Shown here in pieces: positions 1 through 7,864 of a DNA stretch of 64,000 nucleotides. The position numbers and the translations under genes are program-made. Source of the DNA: Clostridium culturomicium. GTDB lineage: Bacteria > Bacillota > Clostridia > Clostridiales > Clostridiaceae. The stretch covers positions 186,001 to 250,000 of the forward strand of contig NZ_CCXK01000013.1 of NCBI RefSeq assembly GCF_000821305.1, in the 5' to 3' direction. The notes beneath the pieces were generated by a model. The model searched no databases and was not told the origin of the DNA. It saw nothing but the letters and a program-made list of their open reading frames with translations. How positions within the stretch are numbered: the first letter of the stretch is position 1; each line of letters begins with the position of its first letter.

Positions 1-3
1 TTA

Positions 4-26
4 CCCCTAAGGGGATAATCTATAAT
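4..26 (+). promoter_or_regulatory. Putative MerR-type operator/promoter, site 1
   Basis: An inverted repeat CCCC-TAA-GGGG occupies 4-14 and a consensus -10 box TATAAT lies at 21-26. The -35 element would fall outside the window. The distance from dyad centre to -10 (about 12 bp) matches site 2 at 2711-2743. A 7-bp inverted repeat (AAAGTGA/TCACTTT, 90-120) also lies in the leader before the GTG start at 151. Assignment to a MerR-family activator is inferred from geometry; no regulator gene is visible in the window. Confidence 0.5.
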
Positions 27-150
27 TTTAATATAGTTAAATTGTTAACGAATACATAGAGTGAAGTTTAGTTATCATTTAATTTCAATAAAGTGAAAAT
101 TATGACAGGTTTATCACTTTGTTAAATATTTAAATTAAGGAGGTTTATTT

Positions 151-1260
151 GTGAAGGGAGTTTCGGGAAGTCCATCTATGGAGGCTTTAACAGCAAAACA
201 GAAGTTATCCGCTAATTTTCTTAAAAAGGGTATTTCTATAGCTCTATTTTCTGGGTTAATGTATGGATTTTATTCAGCATTTCTAACCTTGGGAATGACT
301 AAAGGAGTATGGGGGGACTGGTTAGGACCAAATACTGCAGGATTATCGGCATTAGTTATTACTTATCTTTTAGGAGCACTTGGAAGTGCAGTTAATGACA
401 CTTGTAGTGCAATCTGGGCAATACTTTTCGCAGGCTATAAAGGAAAATTAGGTGATTTTTTCAGATGTCTTAAAACCAAACCAGGTGCAGTAATGGTTTT
501 GGCAGCATTAATTGGAGGCCCTATTGCAGGAACTGCATATGTTGTGGCACTTCAAAAAGCAGGTTCAATAGTTATTCCAATTACAGCTCTTTGTCCAGCA
601 ATTGGAGCTATATTAGGCAAAGTGTTGTTTAAACAAAAATTGGACAAGCGTATGATGAGTGGTATTGGTATTTGTGTTATTTCAAGTTTTTTAATTGGAA
701 GCACAAGTATTGGAGGCGATGCTCCAGAAGGATTGGTATTAGGGTTAGCTATTGCTTTAATAGCTGCCATTGGTTGGGGTTTTGAAGGCTGTGTTGCTGG
801 ATATGGTACCTCTATGATTGATTCTGAAATTGGAATCACAATACGCCAAGCTGTTTCTGGATTATCAAACTTATTAATTCTAGTTCCTATATTTGGTGTA
901 ATTTTTGGTGGCTCAATTAATTTTTCAACTGACTTAGTTGTTAAAGCATTTACAAGTGGTCCAGCAATGATTTGGTTTGCTATAAGTGGTCTTTGTGCAT
1001 TTGTCTCTTATATGTGTTGGTACAATGGAAACAGTATGTGTGGTGCAGCTTTAGGTATGGCTTGTAATGGAACTTTCTCATTCTGGGGTCCATTCTGCTG
1101 CTGGATTATTATGGGTGTTATCTGTGGAATTGACGGATGGTCACTACCTCCAATAGCTTGGATTGCAGCAGTGTTAATGATGTTTGGTATATTAACCATT
1201 GCAATGAATCCAATGGATTTATTAAAAAAAAGGACAACAGTTGAAAATGAAGCTGCTTAA
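151..1260 (+). CDS. DMT-superfamily permease of the choline microcompartment locus (copy 1)
   Basis: This is an integral membrane protein of 369 residues with about ten hydrophobic segments. It resembles the EamA/drug-metabolite-transporter-like permeases found beside glycyl-radical microcompartment operons. The GTG start is chosen because AAGGAGG lies at 137-143. It aligns end to end with the next gene, sharing the KKGIS N-terminus, the GPAMIWF segment and the ILTIAMNP C-terminus, so the two are a tandem duplication or two subunits. Its place directly ahead of the shell genes suggests choline import or export of trimethylamine, but the sequence does not fix the substrate. Transcription probably starts from the dyad-associated promoter at 4-26. 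Confidence 0.75.
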   Translation: MKGVSGSPSMEALTAKQKLSANFLKKGISIALFSGLMYGFYSAFLTLGMTKGVWGDWLGPNTAGLSALVITYLLGALGSAVNDTCSAIWAILFAGYKGKLGDFFRCLKTKPGAVMVLAALIGGPIAGTAYVVALQKAGSIVIPITALCPAIGAILGKVLFKQKLDKRMMSGIGICVISSFLIGSTSIGGDAPEGLVLGLAIALIAAIGWGFEGCVAGYGTSMIDSEIGITIRQAVSGLSNLLILVPIFGVIFGGSINFSTDLVVKAFTSGPAMIWFAISGLCAFVSYMCWYNGNSMCGAALGMACNGTFSFWGPFCCWIIMGVICGIDGWSLPPIAWIAAVLMMFGILTIAMNPMDLLKKRTTVENEAA

Positions 1261-1321
1261 TTATGAAATATAAAAATAGAGATTTATTTTAAACAAATGA
1301 TATTAGAAAAGGAGAGATTTT

Positions 1322-2434
1322 ATGCAAGGTACAACAAGTACAGCACAAGCAAAGGCTATGGCTGCAAAAGAGAAATTAGCTAGTAACTTTTTTAAAAAGG
1401 GAATTTCCCTTGCACTATTTTCAGGAGTTACCTACGGTCTTTATACAGCATTCTTAACAATGGCAATGACCCAAGGAGTATGGAGTGACTGGACAGGACC
1501 TAATAAAGCTGGATTATCAACTTTCGTAGTTATATATCTTCTTGCAGCTTTAGGCAATGCAATCAATGATACATGTAGTGCTGGATGGGCAATTATTAAC
1601 TCAGCAATTAAGGGTAAATTCAAGGATGTTTTAAGGTGTTTTAATTCAAAGCCAGGAAGAATAATGATGCTAGCTGCATTAATAGGTGGACCTATAGCTG
1701 GTACAGCTTATGTTATATCAATTCAATTAGCTGGACCAATAGTAGTTCCAATATCTGCACTTTGTCCAGCGATAGCAGCAATATTAGGAAGGATACTTTA
1801 CAAACAAGAGTTAAATAAACGTATGGCTACAGGTATAACTATATGTGTTTTCGCCTCTTTCTTAATTGGAAGTACAGGCTTTACTGGTGGAAGTTCACCA
1901 AATTTAGTTCTTGGTATAGGTGTTGCTATAATAGCTGCTCTTGCATGGGGCTTTGAAGGCTGCGTTGCTGGATATGGTTCAGCTATGATAGATCCTGAAA
2001 TAGGAATTTGTATTCGTCAGATTACTTCTGGTATTGCAAACTTATTCTTTGTAGTTCCAGTAATGGGAATCATGGATGGTGGAATAAATGTTTCAATAGA
2101 CCTTGCAGTTCAAGCCTTTACAAGTGGTCCTGCAATGATTTGGTTCCTATGCAGTGGATTATTAACCTTTATAACATTTATGACTTGGTATGCTGGTAAT
2201 AGTATGTGTGGAGCTGGACTTGGAACAGCTTGTAATGGAACTTATTCTTTCTTTGGTCCATTATTCTGCTACTTATTATTAGGAGTATTTGCAGGAATGG
2301 AAGGCTGGTCTTTACCAGTTGTTGCTTGGGTAGGAGCAATCATAATGATGGTAGGTATATTAACTATTGCTATGAACCCATTAGATATTTTTAGAAATAA
2401 AAACGTGGAGGTTAAAATAGATGAAGCCGCTTAA
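1322..2434 (+). CDS. DMT-superfamily permease of the choline microcompartment locus (copy 2)
   Basis: This second permease of 370 residues is a close paralogue of the preceding gene, also with about ten membrane segments. It starts at ATG behind AAGGAGAG. The charged N-terminal stretch before the first helix and the loop with GFEGCVAGYG are conserved between the copies. Two similar-length copies in tandem could act separately on substrate and product (choline, trimethylamine, ethanolamine-like compounds) or as a heterodimer; the sequence does not decide. Its last 14 bases overlap the next reading frame, so the downstream small protein is probably translationally coupled to it. Confidence 0.75.
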   Translation: MQGTTSTAQAKAMAAKEKLASNFFKKGISLALFSGVTYGLYTAFLTMAMTQGVWSDWTGPNKAGLSTFVVIYLLAALGNAINDTCSAGWAIINSAIKGKFKDVLRCFNSKPGRIMMLAALIGGPIAGTAYVISIQLAGPIVVPISALCPAIAAILGRILYKQELNKRMATGITICVFASFLIGSTGFTGGSSPNLVLGIGVAIIAALAWGFEGCVAGYGSAMIDPEIGICIRQITSGIANLFFVVPVMGIMDGGINVSIDLAVQAFTSGPAMIWFLCSGLLTFITFMTWYAGNSMCGAGLGTACNGTYSFFGPLFCYLLLGVFAGMEGWSLPVVAWVGAIIMMVGILTIAMNPLDIFRNKNVEVKIDEAA

Positions 2435-2687
2435 TTATGCTATTTTAAAATATTTTACTAAGGTAGATGAAGCTTGTGCAGATGATGTGATTGAAGCTTT
2501 GAAGGGAGAATATGGCAGCTTTAAGGCTCTTAAGAAAAATGCAGTAATAACAGCTTTAATGACTGCAGAAGCTAATGGTCTTCTTGAAGAAACAAGATTT
2601 GAACTAAATGCTAATAATGAATTAGATGTGTATTATCATGCACATGAAGAAGGGGCTGCAACAATAAACAAATATATAAGAGATTAA
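2421..2687 (+). CDS. Small helical protein coupled to the permease genes
   Basis: This is an 88-residue soluble protein that I cannot assign to a named family. It begins inside the 3' end of the second permease gene (14-nt overlap) and has GGAGG about ten bases upstream of its ATG. The residues suggest several amphipathic helices followed by a short strand-like region (ELDVYYHA), which would suit a small winged-helix or adaptor fold, but that is only an impression. No Cys pairs, signal peptide or membrane segment are present. Its tight linkage to the two permeases and to the choline microcompartment operon suggests a locus-specific accessory role. Confidence 0.6.
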   Translation: MKPLNYAILKYFTKVDEACADDVIEALKGEYGSFKALKKNAVITALMTAEANGLLEETRFELNANNELDVYYHAHEEGAATINKYIRD

Positions 2688-2710
2688 TATTGGAGTATGA
2701 TTATAAAAAT

Positions 2711-2743
2711 TTGAAAACACTCCCCGTGGGGTAATGCTTATAG
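2711..2743 (+). promoter_or_regulatory. Putative MerR-type operator/promoter, site 2
   Basis: TTGAAA at 2711-2716 and TTATAG at 2738-2743 are separated by 21 bp, with the dyad CCCC-GT-GGGG (2722-2731) lying between them. A long spacer filled by a GC-rich palindrome in otherwise AT-rich DNA is the layout used by MerR-family activators. It lies just past the 88-residue ORF and ahead of the shell operon. The -35/-10 assignments are by eye. Confidence 0.45.
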
Positions 2744-2877
2744 AAGGAATTTTATAAGTTAATGATATTTTAAATAACATAAAATGTATATTTCTCTCGA
2801 TAAAGATAACTATTATATAGAATTTTCAATGCTTTTGAATATTTCGATTTTTTTTAAATTTATTACAAAGAAGAATA

Positions 2878-2909
2878 TTGACTTTCCCCTAAAGGGTAGG
2901 GGATATAAT
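2878..2909 (+). promoter_or_regulatory. Putative MerR-type operator/promoter, site 3
   Basis: TTGACT (2878-2883) and a perfect TATAAT (2904-2909) are separated by 20 bp rather than 17. The spacer contains the exact inverted repeat CCCCTA-N5-TAGGGG (2886-2902), whose centre (2894) coincides with the centre of the spacer. This geometry is diagnostic-looking for MerR-family activation. The promoter would drive the shell/CutC operon starting at 3024. A weak hairpin followed by eight T residues near 2827-2856 could end upstream transcription. Together with sites 2 and 3 it is all I see in the 336-base gap 2688-3023. Confidence 0.6.
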
Positions 2910-3023
2910 TCACTTAGAGAGAAATAAACATAATATTTGTAGTTTTGTTTAGAAAAGTAATAAACATAAAAAGATTTTACAACTTTAAAGGGTGTAAGGT
3001 TTTGAGTGGAGGGAGAATTTTAA

Positions 3024-3320
3024 GTGAGATATTATGGTGATGAGGCATTAGGTCTTGTAGAAACATTAGGATTAGTTCCAGCCCTTGAAGCAGCGGATAA
3101 AATGTTGAAGGCTGCAAATGTAGAGTTAGTTTCTTATGAAAATATTGGTTCAACTCTTGTCACAATTATGGTAAAGGGTGATGTGGCAGCAGTAAGATCT
3201 GCAGTTGAAGCAGGTGCTGAAGCAGCAGCAGCCATTGGTAAGTTAACAGCAAAAAATGTTATGCCAAGACCAATAAGAGAAGTTGGAGATATTGTTTCAG
3301 TGCACGATATTGATGCATAA
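3024..3320 (+). CDS. BMC-H microcompartment shell protein
   Basis: This 98-residue protein is a single BMC domain (PduA/EutM type) that would form hexagonal tiles of the shell facets. The signature runs from GLVETLGLVPALEAADKML through the VKGDVAAVRSAVEAG segment to the MPRPI motif near residue 85. The GTG start is supported by GGAGGG at 3008-3013; no nearer start keeps the first strand. It is the first gene of the main operon and is followed 24 bases later by a second shell gene. The pore loop between strands differs from the other copies in this locus, so different permeability is possible. Confidence 0.93.
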   Translation: MRYYGDEALGLVETLGLVPALEAADKMLKAANVELVSYENIGSTLVTIMVKGDVAAVRSAVEAGAEAAAAIGKLTAKNVMPRPIREVGDIVSVHDIDA

Positions 3321-3344
3321 GAAGTAGAAAGGAATTGATGTAAA

Positions 3345-3650
3345 ATGGCAAGATATGAAGCTATAGGATTAATAGAAACCTTTGGACTAGTTTTTGCATT
3401 AGAAGCAGCTGACGCTATGTGCAAGGCAGCAGATGTAGAACTTATCGGATATGAAAATGTTGCATCAGGATATATATCGGTGCTAGTTCGTGGAGATGTT
3501 GGTGCTTGTAAAACTGCAGTTGAAGCAGGGAAGAAAGCTGTAGAAGATATGGAAGATGGAAATCTATATAGTTCAGTTGTAATACCAAGACCACACCAAG
3601 ACTTAGAGAAAATAATTGAACGTTACTCAATTAAAAACTTAATTTCTTAA
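3345..3650 (+). CDS. BMC-H microcompartment shell protein
   Basis: This is a second canonical single-BMC-domain shell protein of 101 residues. It has the expected order: GLIETFGLVFALEAADAMC, then VRGDVGACKTAVEAG, then the VIPRPH motif near residue 84. A short C-terminal tail follows the domain. Two cysteines (residues 26 and about 55) are unusual compared with the neighbouring shell proteins. It lies between another shell gene and the first aldehyde dehydrogenase gene with short intergenic gaps, so it is almost certainly co-transcribed with them. It would contribute to the facets around the CutC core. Confidence 0.93.
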   Translation: MARYEAIGLIETFGLVFALEAADAMCKAADVELIGYENVASGYISVLVRGDVGACKTAVEAGKKAVEDMEDGNLYSSVVIPRPHQDLEKIIERYSIKNLIS

Positions 3651-3686
3651 TTGAAGACAAACTATTTTTGATAAGGAGAGAGAAAG

Positions 3687-5177
3687 ATGAAAATTATTGA
3701 TAATGATTTGCTCTCCATGCAAGAAGCTAGAATTCTTGTTGAAAATGCTCGTGAGGCACAAAAAAGATTAGCAGCTTATCCACAGTGTAAGCTGGACGAG
3801 ATAGTTGAAGCTATGACTAGTGAAATTAAAAAGCATATAAGTGAACTTGCAAAGCTTTCTGCTGAAGAAACAGAGTATGGAAAGTGGGAAGATAAACTTA
3901 TTAAGAATTCCTTTGTATGCTCCTATTTAACAAATAGATTAAATGGTATGAATTGTGTTGGAATTATTAGTGAGGATAAAGTAAACAAGACAATGGACAT
4001 TGGAGTACCAGTGGGAGTTATTGTTGCCTTTTGCCCAGCGACTAATCCGGTTTCAACAACTATTTATAAGGCGCTAATAGCTATAAAGTCAGGAAATGCA
4101 ATAATATTTTCACCTCATCCACGGGCAAAAGAAACAATGAAGAAGACTCTTGACATCTTAATTTCAGCCGCAGAGAGCTGTGGACTTCCAGAAGGTGCTC
4201 TTTCATATTTACATACTATAGCAGCTAGTGGTGCTTTTGAATTAATGAATCATAAAAACACTGCATTAATTATGAATACTGGAGTTCCAAGTATGTTGAA
4301 GGCAGCTTACACTTCTAAAAAGCCAGTTATCTATGGAGGAGCAGGAAATGGACCAGCATTTATAGAAAGAACAGCTGATATTAAGCAAGCAGTTAAGGAT
4401 ATCATATTTAGCAGAACTTTTGATAATGGAGTAGTTTCTGCAGCAGAGCAATCTATAGTTGTTGATGGATGTATTGTTTCAGAGGTTAAGAAAAATCTGA
4501 TAGATAATGGAGCATACTTCATGAGTGAGGAAGAATCCTATAACCTTGGCAGACTTTTATATAAAGATGATGGAACTCTTGATTCAGAATATGTGGGAAA
4601 ATCCCCTGAACTTTTAGCGAAGAGAGCAGGATTTAATATACCTAGCGGTGTAAGGGTACTGATATCTGAACAAAAGTATGTTTCATGGTCTAATCCTTAC
4701 TCAAAAGAGAAGCTTTGCCCGGTGTTAGCATTTTATATTGAAGATGACTGGATTCATGCCTGTGAAAAGTGTATTGAACTTCTATTATCAGAAAGACAGG
4801 GACACACTCTTATTATTCACTCAAAGGATGAAGAGGTTATTCGCCAATTTGCTCTTAAAAAACCTGTTGGCAGGGTGCTAGTTAATACACCTGGGGTATT
4901 TGGAAGTATGGGGTGGACAACTAACCTGTTTCCAGCAATGACACTTGGAAGTGGTTCAGCAGGTAAGGGAATGACATCAGATAATGTGTCACCAATGAAT
5001 CTTATATACATCCGTAAGGTTGGCTATGGAATACGACAGTATGAAGATGTAAAAAAAGCTTTAATTGAAGACAAAGATAGAAATCTATCAAGTGAGAGCT
5101 GTAAAGGTAATCAAGAAATTGATCTTAAACTTTTAGAAAGCTTTTTAAAAAGAGTTATTAATGATTTAAACAAGTAA
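3687..5177 (+). CDS. CoA-acylating aldehyde dehydrogenase homologue with Cys-to-Ser at the catalytic position
   Basis: This 496-residue protein belongs to the CoA-dependent acetaldehyde dehydrogenase family (EutE/PduP/AdhE N-domain). The cofactor-region segment PATNPVSTTIYK is present. In the active-site segment FDNGVV-S-AAEQ, residue 251 is Ser (TCT at 4437-4439), whereas the second dehydrogenase of this locus has Cys at its own residue 251 in FDNGTI-C-ASEQ. The thioester-forming nucleophile is therefore missing, so this copy is probably inactive, altered in activity, or structural. The C-terminus (about residues 477-496) is an amphipathic helix of the kind that targets cargo to the shell. 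It lies just upstream of cutC. Confidence 0.9.
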   Translation: MKIIDNDLLSMQEARILVENAREAQKRLAAYPQCKLDEIVEAMTSEIKKHISELAKLSAEETEYGKWEDKLIKNSFVCSYLTNRLNGMNCVGIISEDKVNKTMDIGVPVGVIVAFCPATNPVSTTIYKALIAIKSGNAIIFSPHPRAKETMKKTLDILISAAESCGLPEGALSYLHTIAASGAFELMNHKNTALIMNTGVPSMLKAAYTSKKPVIYGGAGNGPAFIERTADIKQAVKDIIFSRTFDNGVVSAAEQSIVVDGCIVSEVKKNLIDNGAYFMSEEESYNLGRLLYKDDGTLDSEYVGKSPELLAKRAGFNIPSGVRVLISEQKYVSWSNPYSKEKLCPVLAFYIEDDWIHACEKCIELLLSERQGHTLIIHSKDEEVIRQFALKKPVGRVLVNTPGVFGSMGWTTNLFPAMTLGSGSAGKGMTSDNVSPMNLIYIRKVGYGIRQYEDVKKALIEDKDRNLSSESCKGNQEIDLKLLESFLKRVINDLNK

Positions 5178-5220
5178 TTAAGATAAAACTTTAAAATAAT
5201 AAAGAATGTGAGGGATAAGA

Positions 5221-7761
5221 TTGGATATACGTGAGTTTTCGAGTAAATTTATGGAAGCAACTCAAAATATGTCAGAAGCTGAACGTAAAGCTTTAATGCA
5301 AATGTTTGAGAGTGTTTCAAAAGAGATGGTTAAAGAAGAAACTGTTAGTTGCAACAATGTTTGCAATAATAATGGACAAATTCCTGAGGGAATTACAGAA
5401 CGTTTAGTTAAGTTAAAAGAGAATTATTTAAAACAAGTTCCAACAATAACTATTCACCGTGCAAAGGCAATAACAAAGATTGCTAAAGAAAATCCAGGAG
5501 CACCTAAGGCAATATTAAGAGGTAAAAGCTTTAAGTACTGCTGTGAAACTGCACCACTTGTAATTCAAGATCATGAGCTTATCGTTGGGGCACCAAATGG
5601 AGCACCACGTGCAGGTGCCTTTTCTCCAGACATAGCTTGGAGATGGATGGTTGATGAGATAGATACTATAGGAACAAGACCTCAAGACCCATTCTATATC
5701 TCTGAAGAAGATAAAAAATATATGAAAGAAGAAATTTTCCCATTCTGGAAGGGTAAATCAGTTGATGAGTATTGTGAAGATCAATACCGTGAGGCTGGTG
5801 TTTGGGAGCTTTCAGGAGAATCTTTCGTATCTGACTGTTCTTATCATGCTGTTAATGGTGGTGGAGACTCAAACCCAGGATATGATGTAATTTTAATGAA
5901 AAAAGGAATGCTTGACGTTAAGAGAGAAGCTGAAGAAAAATTAGCAGAGCTTAGCTATGAAAGACCAGAGGATATAGAAAAAATATACTTCTACAAATCT
6001 GTAATAGATACTGCAGAAGGAGTTATAATTTATGCTAAGCGTATGTCAGAATATGCTGCACAGCTTGCTGCTAAGGAAACAAATCCAAAGCGTAAAGCTG
6101 AGCTTCTAAAAATATCTGAAGTAAATGCAAAAGTACCAGCTCATAAACCAGAAACTTTCTGGGAAGCTATCCAAGCAGTTTGGACAATAGAATCTTTACT
6201 AGTAGTTGAAGAAAACCAGACCGGTATGTCTATAGGACGTGTTGACCAATATATGTACCCATTCTACAAGGCTGATTTAGAGGCTGGAAGAATGAGTGAC
6301 TTTGACGCTTTTGAATTAGCAGGATGTATGCTTATAAAAATGTCAGAAATGATGTGGATAACAAGTGAAGGAGGTTCTAAATTCTTTGCAGGTTACCAAC
6401 CATTTGTAAACATGTGTGTTGGTGGTGTAACAAGAGAAGGAAGAGACGCAACAAACGAATTAACTTACTTATTAATGGATGCTGTAAGACACGTTAAGAT
6501 TTATCAACCATCATTAGCATGTCGTATCCATAAAGGTTCACCACAAAAGTACCTTAAGAAAATAGTAGATGTTGTTCGTGCAGGAATGGGATTCCCAGCT
6601 TGTCACTTTGATGATGTTCATATAAAAATGATGCTTGCAAAAGGAGTTTCAATTGAAGATGCAAGAGATTACTGCTTAATGGGGTGCGTTGAGCCACAGA
6701 AATCAGGAAGATTATATCAGTGGACATCAACTGGTTATACTCAATGGCCAATTTGTATTGAGTTAGTTCTTAATAACGGTGTACCACTATGGTATGGTAA
6801 ACAGGTTTGCCCAGATATGGGAGACATAGATAGCTTTAAAACTTATGAACAGTTTGAAGCAGCTGTAAAGGAGCAAATAAAATTCATTACAAAATGGACA
6901 AGCGTTGCTACAGTTATTTCTCAAAGAGTTCATAGAGAGCTTGCACCAAAACCTCTTATGTCTATAATGTATGAAGGTTGTATGGAAAATGGTAGAGGAG
7001 TAGAAGCTGGTGGAGCAATGTACAACTTCGGACCAGGAGTTGTTTGGAGTGGTCTTGCAACATATACAGATTCTATGGCGGCTATTAAGAAGTTAGTATT
7101 TGAAGAGAAGAAATATACATTACGTGAAATGAATGAAGCTTTAAAAGCAGATTTCGTTGGATATGAAAAGCTTAGAAAAGATTGCTTAGATGCACCTAAG
7201 TATGGAAATGACGAAGATTATGCAGATTACATTGCTGCTGAGCTTATTAACTTTACTGAAATGGAACACCGTAAATACAAAACATTATATTCAGTACTTA
7301 GCCACGGCACTTTATCAATATCTAACAACACTCCATTTGGTCAGCTTACTGGAGCAACAGCTAATGGACGTAGAGCTTGGATGCCTTTATCAGATGGAAT
7401 AAGCCCAACTCAAGGAGCAGACTATAAAGGACCAACATCTATAATTAAATCTATTTCAAAAATGTCTTGTGAAAGTATGAACATTGGTATGGTTCATAAC
7501 TTTAAACTTATCTCTGGACTTCTTGATACAAAAGAAGGAGAAGAAGGAATCATTACATTATTACGCAGTGCTTGTGCTCTTCAACTTGGAGAAGTTCAAT
7601 TTAACTACTTAGACAACAATACACTGCTGGAAGCACAAAAGCATCCAGAGCAGTACAGAGATTTAATAGTTCGTGTTGCTGGATATAGTGCATACTTTGT
7701 AGAGCTTTGCAAGGATGTTCAAGATGAAATTATAAGCAGAACAGTGTTAACACACTTTTAA
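5221..7761 (+). CDS. cutC: Choline trimethylamine-lyase (glycyl radical enzyme CutC)
   Basis: CutC cleaves choline to trimethylamine and acetaldehyde by a glycyl-radical mechanism inside the microcompartment. Length (846 residues) and the N-terminus match the short, type I CutC of Desulfovibrio. Visible catalytic features are Cys489 and Glu491 in MGCVEPQKSG, the choline-binding Thr502 and Tyr506, the Tyr...Asp pair eight residues apart in SYHAVNGGGD, and radical Gly821 in RVAGYSAYF near the C-terminus. Residues 1-35 form an amphipathic helix region typical of encapsulation. The start is TTG behind GAGGGAT; the aligned N-terminus of known CutC supports it over any later ATG. An unusual hairpin separates it from cutD. 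Confidence 0.97.
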   Translation: MDIREFSSKFMEATQNMSEAERKALMQMFESVSKEMVKEETVSCNNVCNNNGQIPEGITERLVKLKENYLKQVPTITIHRAKAITKIAKENPGAPKAILRGKSFKYCCETAPLVIQDHELIVGAPNGAPRAGAFSPDIAWRWMVDEIDTIGTRPQDPFYISEEDKKYMKEEIFPFWKGKSVDEYCEDQYREAGVWELSGESFVSDCSYHAVNGGGDSNPGYDVILMKKGMLDVKREAEEKLAELSYERPEDIEKIYFYKSVIDTAEGVIIYAKRMSEYAAQLAAKETNPKRKAELLKISEVNAKVPAHKPETFWEAIQAVWTIESLLVVEENQTGMSIGRVDQYMYPFYKADLEAGRMSDFDAFELAGCMLIKMSEMMWITSEGGSKFFAGYQPFVNMCVGGVTREGRDATNELTYLLMDAVRHVKIYQPSLACRIHKGSPQKYLKKIVDVVRAGMGFPACHFDDVHIKMMLAKGVSIEDARDYCLMGCVEPQKSGRLYQWTSTGYTQWPICIELVLNNGVPLWYGKQVCPDMGDIDSFKTYEQFEAAVKEQIKFITKWTSVATVISQRVHRELAPKPLMSIMYEGCMENGRGVEAGGAMYNFGPGVVWSGLATYTDSMAAIKKLVFEEKKYTLREMNEALKADFVGYEKLRKDCLDAPKYGNDEDYADYIAAELINFTEMEHRKYKTLYSVLSHGTLSISNNTPFGQLTGATANGRRAWMPLSDGISPTQGADYKGPTSIIKSISKMSCESMNIGMVHNFKLISGLLDTKEGEEGIITLLRSACALQLGEVQFNYLDNNTLLEAQKHPEQYRDLIVRVAGYSAYFVELCKDVQDEIISRTVLTHF

Positions 7762-7780
7762 AATATATGCCTGAGATTTA

Positions 7781-7828
7781 TCTGGAGGAATAGTAATAGG
7801 GTTATTTGATCCTATTACTGCCACCAGA
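7781..7828 (+). promoter_or_regulatory. Intercistronic stem-loop between cutC and cutD
   Basis: AGTAATAGG (7792-7800) pairs with CCTATTACT (7811-7819), and an outer stem TCTGG (7781-7785) pairs with CCAGA (7824-7828), giving a two-part hairpin with a 10-base loop. No T-tract follows, so it is not a typical terminator. It may protect the 3' end of the cutC message or reduce read-through into cutD, so that enzyme greatly exceeds activase. Confidence 0.6.
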
Positions 7829-7864
7829 GAAACTGAAGGAAAATAAAACTGGAGAATTAAGATA

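Noticed and set aside
5221..7761. CutC as glycerol/propanediol dehydratase or another glycyl radical enzyme
   Set aside because: The Thr502/Tyr506 choline-binding pair, the Tyr/Asp pair and the exact 846-residue length match choline trimethylamine-lyase.
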